A DNA stretch of 64,000 bases from Micropruina sp. (GTDB lineage Bacteria > Actinomycetota > Actinomycetes > Propionibacteriales > Propionibacteriaceae): positions 496,001 to 560,000 of the forward strand of contig JADJTM010000002.1 in NCBI GenBank assembly GCA_016711205.1. The letters are read 5' to 3'. Shown piece by piece: positions 42,245-48,827 of the stretch (positions are counted from its first letter, which is position 1; the number at the start of each line of letters is the position of its first letter). The notes beneath the pieces were generated by a model that was not told the origin of the DNA, ran no database searches, and was given only the letters and a program-made list of their open reading frames with translations. Made by a program: the position numbers and the translations under genes.

Positions 42245-42796
42245 ATGGCCACCGAAACCCGCACCGGGGCGCCGACGCTGCGGTTCGCCGCCACGGTCGA
42301 CACCATCGACGATCGCCGCCTGCTGCGGGTGCCCGAGCAGATCAGCCGGCAGCTGCCGTCCAGAGGCCAGGTGGCCGTGCAGGGCACGATCGACGATCAG
42401 CCGTTCACGACCGTGGTCGAGCCGGACGGACGCGGCGGGCACTGGATCGACCTCGACGCCACCGCGCAGCAGGAAGCCGGCCGCACCGTGGGTGACTCGG
42501 TAGACATCGAGTTTGCCGTGCGCAAGGACTGGCCCGAACCGACCGTTCCCGAGGATCTTGCCGCCGCGCTGGCGGCTGCCCCGGCCGCGATCGAGCGGGT
42601 CTGGAGCGACATCACCCCGATGGCGCGCTGGGAATGGGTGCGCTGGGTCAAGTCGACCAAGAACCCCGACACCAGGCAGCGGCGCGTCGAGGTCACCATC
42701 AGCAAGCTGGACGCCGGCAAGCGCCGCCCCTGCTGCTTCGACCTGTCGTCGTGCACCGACCCCGACCTGGCGCGCAGCGGCAAGCTGCGGCAGTGA
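42245..42796 (+). CDS. DUF1905 / YdeI-OmpD-associated protein
   Basis: 183 residues. The N-terminal DUF1905 beta-barrel (FAATVDTIDDRRLLRVPEQISRQLPSRGQVAVQGTIDDQPFTTVVEPDGRGGHWIDL) is followed by a YdeI-like helical C-terminus (ERVWSDITPMARWEWVRWVKSTKNPDTRQRRVEVTISKLDAGKRRPCCFD). Function unknown. ATG 42245 has GGAGGG upstream. It is the second YdeI-type gene in the window (see 20351) and precedes the WYL regulator by 10 bp. Confidence 0.87.
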   Translation: MATETRTGAPTLRFAATVDTIDDRRLLRVPEQISRQLPSRGQVAVQGTIDDQPFTTVVEPDGRGGHWIDLDATAQQEAGRTVGDSVDIEFAVRKDWPEPTVPEDLAAALAAAPAAIERVWSDITPMARWEWVRWVKSTKNPDTRQRRVEVTISKLDAGKRRPCCFDLSSCTDPDLARSGKLRQ

Positions 42797-42806
42797 CCCT
42801 GGCGTC

Positions 42807-43751
42807 ATGGACGACAGTCCCACCGCCCGGTCGCTCCGCACGCTCGACCTGATCCACAACCGTCCGGGCATCACCGCCGCCGATCTGGCCGAGCGGCTCG
42901 GGGTCACTGAGCGCGCCGTCCGGCGGTACGTGGGCACCCTGCGTGACGCCGGCGTTCCCGTCACCGGCACCCCCGGACGCTACGGCGGCTACCAGATCGG
43001 CCGTGGCGTCCGGCTGCCCCCAGTGGCGTTCAGCGGCACCGAGGCGCTGGCCCTGGTGATGGCGGTGGTCGACTCGCGCGCCGGCGCCCCGCCCGACACC
43101 CCGGTCGGCGAGGCCGTCGGCAAGCTGCTGCGCGCCCTGCCCGAGTCGGTCGCCCGATCCGCCCGGCAGCTCTGGCAGCACACGGCGGCGGCGCCGTCTG
43201 AGTTTCCGCGTCCCGAGCCGGCGATCACCAGCGGCCTGGTCGATGCGGTCGCGGCCGGACGGCGGGTACGCATCGGCTATCGCAGCGCCGCCGGCCACGA
43301 GTGGACCAACGAGGTCGACCCGTGGGCCGTGGTGGTGCGTCGAGGCCTGTGGTACCTGCTGTGCGCCAAGGGCGCAGACGAGGTGCGCACCTACCGCGTC
43401 GACCGGATCACCTCGCTCGAGCCACTCAGCGCCCACGCGAACGTACCCGCCGAGCTGGACGCCGTCGCCCAGCTGGAGCACAGCCTCAGCCAGGGATGGC
43501 AGTACCCGACCCGGGTCCGCTTCTTCGACCCGGTCGAGCGGGTGCGGCCCTGGCTACCCGGAACGATGGGTGAGCTGCGGGCCGATGGGGAGGGCTGCCT
43601 GCTGGTCGGCACCACCAGCAACCCCGACATGTATGCGGGGGAGTGGCTCGCCCAGGTCCAGCTGCCGTTCGTGATCGAGGGCGGCGATGAGCTGGTCGCA
43701 GCCATGCGCAGGGTGGTCGCGAGGCTGCAGGAATCACTGCCGCCAGGGTGA
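42807..43751 (+). CDS. WYL-domain transcriptional regulator (YafY-like)
   Basis: 314 residues. An N-terminal HTH_11 domain (ARSLRTLDLIHNRPGITAADLAERLGVTERAVRRYVGTLRDAGVPVTGTPGRYGGYQI) is followed by a WYL domain (RRVRIGYRSAAGHEWTNEVDPWAVVVRRGLWYLLCAKGADEVRTYRVDRI) and a WCX-like C-terminal extension. WYL regulators sense nucleic-acid or nucleotide ligands in several systems. The target is unknown; it may control the DUF1905 gene upstream. ATG 42807 is chosen at the conserved start. Confidence 0.92.
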   Translation: MDDSPTARSLRTLDLIHNRPGITAADLAERLGVTERAVRRYVGTLRDAGVPVTGTPGRYGGYQIGRGVRLPPVAFSGTEALALVMAVVDSRAGAPPDTPVGEAVGKLLRALPESVARSARQLWQHTAAAPSEFPRPEPAITSGLVDAVAAGRRVRIGYRSAAGHEWTNEVDPWAVVVRRGLWYLLCAKGADEVRTYRVDRITSLEPLSAHANVPAELDAVAQLEHSLSQGWQYPTRVRFFDPVERVRPWLPGTMGELRADGEGCLLVGTTSNPDMYAGEWLAQVQLPFVIEGGDELVAAMRRVVARLQESLPPG

Positions 43752-43800
43752 GCACAGCCGCCTCCGGGGTGAAGAAAGCCGGACGCACAAAAGGGTGGCA

Positions 43801-43828
43801 GATCAGGCTTCGACATCGAAGCCCGATC
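43801..43828. terminator. Hairpin between convergent WYL and EcsC genes
   Basis: GATCAGGCTTCGA (43801-43813) pairs with TCGAAGCCCGATC (43816-43828) with one mismatch and a 2-nt loop. Its position between two convergent stops suits a bidirectional terminator. Confidence 0.6.
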
Positions 43829-43849
43829 CTCCGCACTTTCGCGCGGCCG

Positions 43850-44512
43850 TCAGCCCCGGCGCCGGACGAACTCGCGCCGCGCGTACTGACCCAGGGCGTA
43901 GGTGAGGTAGCCGTCCGCGGCGGCACCGACCCCGCCACCGATCAGCGGAATGCGCTTGGCCGCCTGCACCACCGCGTGCTTGCCGGCCATCTTGGTGCCC
44001 AGGTCGCCGAACACCCGCTCGTTCACGTGCCGGTCCAGGTTCGGGTCGAACACCGGAGCGGTGGCGACCACCATCGGGGTGCTGGGCAGCTTGCCGGCGG
44101 CGATCTGCTTGCGAATCTCGTCCTCGCCGAGCATGGCGAGGGTGAGCGCGACCCGCACCCGCCGGTCGTCCACGTCGTAGCCGCGCAGGTGTGCCACCGC
44201 GGCGATCATGCGCATCTGGACGACCGCGAGTCCGGCCAGGTTGGCGGGCAGCGCGACGGGCAGGGTGAGCAGGCCGCCGATGTTGGTCAGCAGGCCCTGA
44301 GCGCCGGCGTAGCCGACGTGCTGCATGACGATCCACTCCACCGCGGCCTCGTGCTCGCCCCTGCTCTGCAACGATTTCGCCGCGGCGCTCTTGGCGCCCG
44401 GAATGTTGCCCCGACCGTCGATCGCGAACTCCAGAATGTTGCGCAGCACGCTGCCGGCCACCTCGGGCGCGCGCTGAACGAGGGTCTTGCTCGGCTCCGG
44501 GGTCGTGGTCAT
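43850..44512 (-). CDS. EcsC-family protein
   Basis: 220 residues. Amphipathic helices and a central hydrophobic part (GGLLTLPVALPANLAGLAVVQMRMIAAVAHLRGYDVDDRRVRVALTLAMLG) match the EcsC family, whose biochemical role is unknown. The C-terminus (KRIPLIGGGVGAAADGYLTYALGQYARREF) carries the family's Gly-rich segment. GGAGG lies about 13 nt before the ATG. It is divergent from aat across a palindromic intergenic element. Confidence 0.82.
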   Translation of the reverse strand: MTTTPEPSKTLVQRAPEVAGSVLRNILEFAIDGRGNIPGAKSAAAKSLQSRGEHEAAVEWIVMQHVGYAGAQGLLTNIGGLLTLPVALPANLAGLAVVQMRMIAAVAHLRGYDVDDRRVRVALTLAMLGEDEIRKQIAAGKLPSTPMVVATAPVFDPNLDRHVNERVFGDLGTKMAGKHAVVQAAKRIPLIGGGVGAAADGYLTYALGQYARREFVRRRG

Positions 44513-44608
44513 CTGCGGGTTGCCTCCTGGCCTGGTGCGACCGCTCCAATCTACTCAGCGGGCCGGGCCTCACCATCGGGGGAGTCCCTGCGCAGCCCCG
44601 GGGGGAGT

Positions 44609-44734
44609 GCCGCCACTTTTTTGTCGTTATCAGCGGGGCATCGGGCCCAGCCGTCCCGTTTCGCGACGATGTGGTTGATATGGATACCCACCGGGGTATC
44701 GATATCAACCATAAAGTGGCGAAAGTGGCCGACC
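44609..44734. repeat. Nested inverted-repeat element between ecsC-like and aat genes
   Basis: The inner arms TGGTTGATATGGATACC (44672-44688) and GGTATCGATATCAACCA (44695-44711) pair over 17 bp with one mismatch and a 6-nt loop. Outside them GCCGCCACTTTTTT (from about 44611) faces AAAGTGGCGAAAGTGGC (about 44713-44729). The element is much more A+T-rich than its surroundings and fills most of the 298-bp gap. A 70-codon minus-strand ORF across it is palindrome-driven. Confidence 0.75.
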
Positions 44735-44798
44735 GGGGGCGCGACTCCTTTCATAACCACCACAACTCGGCAACCGGCCGCTCAGCGGGTGCGGGTGG

Positions 44799-44804
44799 CA
44801 CAAT
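44799..44804 (+). promoter_or_regulatory. CACAAT -10 element of aat
   Basis: CACAAT is followed by a 6-nt spacer and the ATG at 44811, with no ribosome site. This predicts a leaderless mRNA. Confidence 0.5.
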
Positions 44805-44810
44805 CGTGCA

Positions 44811-45512
44811 ATGAGTCGTCCAGGCATCTTCGGGCCGTCGCGGGATTGGCCCGCGCAGGACCTGATCGGCCTCTCGGACGAACTCGACGCCGACCTGGTG
44901 GTGCTCGCCTACCGCTGCGGCGTGTTTCCGATGCCGCTGCACAACTCGTGGTTTCCGGCCCGGATGGGCTGGTGGTCGCCGATGCGCCGCGGTGTGCTGC
45001 TGCCCGATGGGGTGCGGGTCACCCGCTCGCTGCGCAAGTCGGCGCACCACTACACGACCACGATCGATGCCGCCTTCGACGAGGTGCTCGCCCGCTGCGC
45101 GGACCCGGGCCGCCCGCACGGCTGGATCGACGACGACATCGTGGCCGTGTTCGCCGAGCTGCACCGCCGCGGGGTGGTGCACAGCGTCGAGACCTGGACC
45201 CCCGACGGACGTCTCGCCGGCGGCCTCTACGGCGTCTCGCTCGGTGGCCTGTTCGCGGGGGAGTCGATGTTTCACGACCCCGCCATCGGACGGGACGCGT
45301 CCAAGGTCGCGCTGCTGCGCCTGGTGTCGGCGATGACCCGCGACGGGTCCGGTGACCGCATCATCGACGTGCAGTGGCGCACCGATCACCTGGCCACCCT
45401 CGGGGTGATCGAGATCGACCGTGAGGAGTACCTGTCGACGCTGGACGAGACCTTGGTGCTGCCCTCCCCCGACTGGAGTGCCGAACGAGGCAAGGAGCCC
45501 GAGGTTGCCTGA
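44811..45512 (+). CDS. aat: Leucyl/phenylalanyl-tRNA-protein transferase
   Basis: 233 residues. Adds Leu or Phe to the N-terminus of proteins starting with Lys or Arg, feeding the ClpS/ClpAP or ClpCP N-degron pathway. Signature segments are present: LVVLAYRCGVFPMP, MGWWSPMRRGVLLP, GWIDDDIVAVFAELHRRGVVHSVETW, GGLYGVSLGGLFAGESMFH and DVQW near the C-terminus. Its 3' end overlaps the Fpg/Nei gene by 8 bp, so the two are coupled. Leaderless start. Confidence 0.95.
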   Translation: MSRPGIFGPSRDWPAQDLIGLSDELDADLVVLAYRCGVFPMPLHNSWFPARMGWWSPMRRGVLLPDGVRVTRSLRKSAHHYTTTIDAAFDEVLARCADPGRPHGWIDDDIVAVFAELHRRGVVHSVETWTPDGRLAGGLYGVSLGGLFAGESMFHDPAIGRDASKVALLRLVSAMTRDGSGDRIIDVQWRTDHLATLGVIEIDREEYLSTLDETLVLPSPDWSAERGKEPEVA

Positions 45513-46368
45513 ACTGCCCGAGGTCGAGGCCCTGCGGTCGTTTCTGCACGACCGGCTGATCGGCCGGACGATCGCCCGCACCGAACTGCTCGCCTTCAGC
45601 GCGCTGAAGACCTTTCAGCTGCCGCTGGCCGCGCTGCACGGCGCCGAGATCACCGACGTCCGCCGCTACGGCAAGTTCATCGCCATCGACGCCGGCGGCA
45701 GTTGGCTGGTGTTCCACCTGGCCAGGGCCGGTTGGCTGACCTGGCGGGATGCCATGCCGGCCAAGCCGACCCGTCCCGGACGGGGTCCGCTCAGCCTGCG
45801 CGTCGTGCTGGCCGACGACTCCGGTTTCGACCTCACCGAGATGGGCACCCAGCGCAAGCTGGCCGTGCACGTGGTGGGCGACCCGTCCGAGATCGCGATG
45901 ATCACCACGCTGGGGCCGGACCCGCTGGCCGACACCTTCGACTCCGCGGCGCTGGCCGCGATTCTGGCCAAGGCCGGACGCGCCCAGCTGAAGGGCGTGC
46001 TGCGCGACCAGCGGGTGATCGCCGGCATCGGCAACGCCTACAGCGACGAGATTCTGCACGCCGCCAGGCTCAGCCCCTACAAGCCGTCCAACGGACTGAG
46101 CGCCGACGAGCACGAGCGGCTGTTCCGGGCGATCAAGGACGAACTGGGTGACGCCATCGCGCGCTCCGTCGGCCGCGCGGCCAAAGAGCTCAAGGGTGAG
46201 AAGAAGATCGGCCTGCGGGTGCACGGCCGCACCGGTGAACCCTGCGACGTGTGCGGCACCCCGATCGCCGAGGTCAGCTTCGCCGACTCGTCCCTGCAGT
46301 ACTGCCCCGGCTGCCAGACCGGCGGCAAGCTGCTGGCCGATCGCAGGCTGTCCAAACTGCTCAAGTAG
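45505..46368 (+). CDS. Fpg/Nei-family DNA glycosylase
   Basis: 287 residues. Base-excision enzyme for oxidised bases. After Met removal Pro2-Glu3 (PELPEVEALRSFL) form the catalytic N-terminus, and the middle has the helix-two-turn-helix GVLRDQRVIAGIGNAYSDEILHAARLSP. The C-terminal zinc finger CDVCGTPIAEVSFADSSLQYCPGC keeps four Cys, but the usual GR in the beta-hairpin, which contacts DNA phosphate, is replaced by SS. The TTG start at 45505 is supported by AAGGAG 7 nt upstream and by the conserved N-terminus. Coupled to aat. Confidence 0.92.
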   Translation: MPELPEVEALRSFLHDRLIGRTIARTELLAFSALKTFQLPLAALHGAEITDVRRYGKFIAIDAGGSWLVFHLARAGWLTWRDAMPAKPTRPGRGPLSLRVVLADDSGFDLTEMGTQRKLAVHVVGDPSEIAMITTLGPDPLADTFDSAALAAILAKAGRAQLKGVLRDQRVIAGIGNAYSDEILHAARLSPYKPSNGLSADEHERLFRAIKDELGDAIARSVGRAAKELKGEKKIGLRVHGRTGEPCDVCGTPIAEVSFADSSLQYCPGCQTGGKLLADRRLSKLLK

Positions 46369-46470
46369 CAGCCTCCGGTAACAAGCTGGTCTCGACCCAG
46401 GGCCCTTTGTGGGGAGCGGACGGGGCCGCCGATAGTCTCTGCCTTGCCGTCCGAACCCCGAGGAGCACCC

Positions 46471-48051
46471 ATGCCGAGCGCGCTGATCACGCGGGCGCGG
46501 GCCGTGCTCGATTCACCCTGGACGAGCAACGCCCGGCTCGGCCTGCGGCTGATCGTCGCAGCGACCCTGCTCACCGTGCTGATCGCCTTCCTGGGACCGT
46601 CGGCCGTCGCGCTGCGGCTCGGCCCGCGCACCACCTTCATGCCGCCCTGGTACCTGCCGGTCGGCTGGGTGCAGGTGAATGAGTGGGTGGCCGTCATCTC
46701 GCTGTGGGTGGCGCTGGCCGCGGGGGCGATCGGGCTGTGGATCTGCTACCGGGCGGTCGAGGTGGGCTGGCGGCCCCCCGTCCGCCGGTTGTTTCTGCTC
46801 GGCGCGACGCTCGCGACGGTCACCTCGCTGGTGCCGCCACTGACCTCGGCGGACGTGCTGATGTACGCCGCCTACGGACGGCTGATGGTGCTGGGCTGGA
46901 ACCCCTACGACATCACCCCGGCGAACATCATCCGCCAAGAGTTCGATTCGGTGATGCGCTGGGTCGAGGCGCCCTGGCAGGACACGCCGTCGGTGTACGG
47001 ACCGATCGCAGCGTTCAGCCAGTGGCTGGCCGCCACCCTGGGCGGCGAGAACATGCATCAGGTGGTGTTCTGGCTGCAGATGTTCGCGCTGATCCCCTTT
47101 CTGATCGTCGGACTGATCGTGGTCAAGATGGCCCACGGCGACCCCGCCTTTCAAACCCGGGCGGTGCTGTTCACGGTGCTGAACCCGATCATGATCTGGT
47201 CGATCTGCGCCCAGGCGCACAACGAGCCGCTGACGCTGATGTTCGCCGTCGGGGGCTTCTGGTTCCTGCGCCGCAACGCCTGGCTGGCCGGGTTGGGCAT
47301 CGGCCTGGCCGGCTGCGTGAAGGTGTCGCTGGTCTACTACGGCATCGCGATGGTCTGGGGGTACCGGCACCAGCCGCGCAAGCTGCTGCAGCTGTGCGTG
47401 GCCGCGGCGGCCACGATCGGGCTGGGGTACGGACTGTTCGCACCCGAGGCCCTGTTCGCCGCCGCCCGCAACACCAGCTACGTCTCGGCCGGCTCGTGGA
47501 CCGAATGGTTGCACGCCCTCGGCCAGGTCACCATTGGCGACGCCGCGTCGCGGCGGGTGATGAGCACGCTGGGCCTGATCGGCCTTTTCGTGATCGGCTG
47601 GATGCTCTCGCGCGTGCTGCCCTGGGTGACCGCCCCCGGTGGCGCGCCGGGTACCGACCCGCGGCGCGACCCGCTCACCATCACGGTCCGCACCGCCGCG
47701 CTGCTGACCGCAGCCTGGCTGATCACCTCGCCGTACACGCTCAGCTGGTACGACCTGATCACCTGGGTGCCGCTGTCGCTGATGGCGGCCAACCGGCTCG
47801 ACGTGATCACCATGTGGCGCGGCACCTGGCTCTCGCTGGCCTACGTCACCGGACGGGTGATCGAGTTCGGGCCCGGCGTGGTGGTGGCCGGCTTCATCAT
47901 GCGCGACGTGCTGTGCACCGCAGCCCAGATCATCGCCATCGTGTGGGTGGTCTGGTGGTGGCGCAAAGAGGGCGGCGTGCTGCCGGACGTCCGGATCGTC
48001 CGGGACGGCTGGCGCCGCATGCGCGGCCGTCCGGGCCTAGACCCGGCCTAG
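46471..48051 (+). CDS. Polyprenol-phosphate-mannose-dependent alpha-mannosyltransferase, MptB-like
   Basis: 526 residues with about 12-13 membrane segments, GT-C fold. SADVLMYAAYGRLMVLGWNPYDITPANI after the early helices is typical of the MptA/MptB group, where the acidic residue in the first external loop is catalytic, followed by TPSVYGPIAAFSQWLAA. These enzymes extend the mannan backbone of lipomannan or related glycolipids. ATG 46471 has GAGGAGC upstream. Its stop codon overlaps the -10 of the next gene. MptB is the closest recognisable relative; the exact linkage is inferred. Confidence 0.85.
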   Translation: MPSALITRARAVLDSPWTSNARLGLRLIVAATLLTVLIAFLGPSAVALRLGPRTTFMPPWYLPVGWVQVNEWVAVISLWVALAAGAIGLWICYRAVEVGWRPPVRRLFLLGATLATVTSLVPPLTSADVLMYAAYGRLMVLGWNPYDITPANIIRQEFDSVMRWVEAPWQDTPSVYGPIAAFSQWLAATLGGENMHQVVFWLQMFALIPFLIVGLIVVKMAHGDPAFQTRAVLFTVLNPIMIWSICAQAHNEPLTLMFAVGGFWFLRRNAWLAGLGIGLAGCVKVSLVYYGIAMVWGYRHQPRKLLQLCVAAAATIGLGYGLFAPEALFAAARNTSYVSAGSWTEWLHALGQVTIGDAASRRVMSTLGLIGLFVIGWMLSRVLPWVTAPGGAPGTDPRRDPLTITVRTAALLTAAWLITSPYTLSWYDLITWVPLSLMAANRLDVITMWRGTWLSLAYVTGRVIEFGPGVVVAGFIMRDVLCTAAQIIAIVWVVWWWRKEGGVLPDVRIVRDGWRRMRGRPGLDPA

Positions 48052-48054
48052 ACT
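48049..48054 (+). promoter_or_regulatory. TAGACT -10 element overlapping the upstream stop codon
   Basis: TAGACT shares its first three bases with the TAG stop of the MptB-like gene and is followed 7 nt later by the GTG at 48062. This indicates an independent leaderless promoter. Confidence 0.5.
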
Positions 48055-48061
48055 GCCCGCC

Positions 48062-48799
48062 GTGGACGAACCGACGCGCAGCTGGCTCCCGGCCCGCGCC
48101 GGCCGCTGGGCGTTGGCTGCCGGTGCGGCGCTCCTCTTGCTGACCGTCGGCTTGGGCGTGATCGGCGGCCGGCTGGGGCCGCCGCTGCCCGCCGCCACTA
48201 TCGCTGCCCCGACGCCCGGGCCGGCTTCGGTGCTGCCGTCCCCGCCGGTCGCTGCGGTGGTCGTCGACACGCTCACCCGCGAGCTCACCGTCGAGCCGTA
48301 TTTGAGCGGCCGGATGCCCCCGCGCCCGTTCGCTTTCGACGCACCCACGTCGGTCAAGGGCCTGTTCAGCGACGTGGTCTTCGGCGGCGTCACGTCCGAC
48401 CCCGACTGGGATCAGGACGAGAACCTGCCGGCCACCATCGTGGTCGGCGAGTTGGAGCCGGCCGCGGTGATCGAGGGCGACCTGGGCGGCACCGCCCGCG
48501 GCGTGGTCGCCGAGTTCAGCCGGCGCAGCTTCTCGACCCTGGACGGACTCGTGGTGGCCGGCGTGCGCTCCGACGATCCGTTCGCGATCGGCAGTTACCC
48601 GGCCCAGTGGGCGCACGCCGAGGTGACCGGCCGACTGACCAGCGGCGCCACCGAACGCGTCGCGATCTCGCTGCTGCTGGTCAGCCTGCCCAACGCACGC
48701 ACCTTCGCCTTCGTCGGGGTGAAGCCCGACCGGCCCACCGCTACGCCGCACTTCGCCGCCATCGACGCGGCGGCGGCGTCCATCGTCCCTGCGTCCTGA
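48062..48799 (+). CDS. Hypothetical membrane-anchored protein
   Basis: 245 residues. One N-terminal membrane segment (about 14-36, GRWALAAGAALLLLTVGLGVIGG), a Pro/Ala-rich linker, then an extracytoplasmic domain of about 170 residues with no Cys and no recognised family (DVVFGGVTSDPDWDQDENLPATIVVGELEPAAVIEGDLGGTARG). GTG 48062 is the only plausible start, with TAGACT just upstream. It lies between cell-envelope and aromatic-acid genes, without an operon link. Confidence 0.7.
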   Translation: MDEPTRSWLPARAGRWALAAGAALLLLTVGLGVIGGRLGPPLPAATIAAPTPGPASVLPSPPVAAVVVDTLTRELTVEPYLSGRMPPRPFAFDAPTSVKGLFSDVVFGGVTSDPDWDQDENLPATIVVGELEPAAVIEGDLGGTARGVVAEFSRRSFSTLDGLVVAGVRSDDPFAIGSYPAQWAHAEVTGRLTSGATERVAISLLLVSLPNARTFAFVGVKPDRPTATPHFAAIDAAAASIVPAS

Positions 48800-48815
48800 C
48801 CGATCGACGCGTCAC

Positions 48816-48821
48816 TAGACT
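48816..48821 (+). promoter_or_regulatory. TAGACT -10 element of the TyrA-PheA-like fusion gene
   Basis: TAGACT, a 6-nt spacer, then GTG 48828. Same leaderless pattern as the gene before it. Confidence 0.55.
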
Positions 48822-48827
48822 GCTGCG

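Noticed and set aside
44551..44763. A 70-residue minus-strand protein
   Set aside because: The ORF spans the nested inverted repeat, so its sequence is dictated by the palindrome; there is no ribosome site or family.
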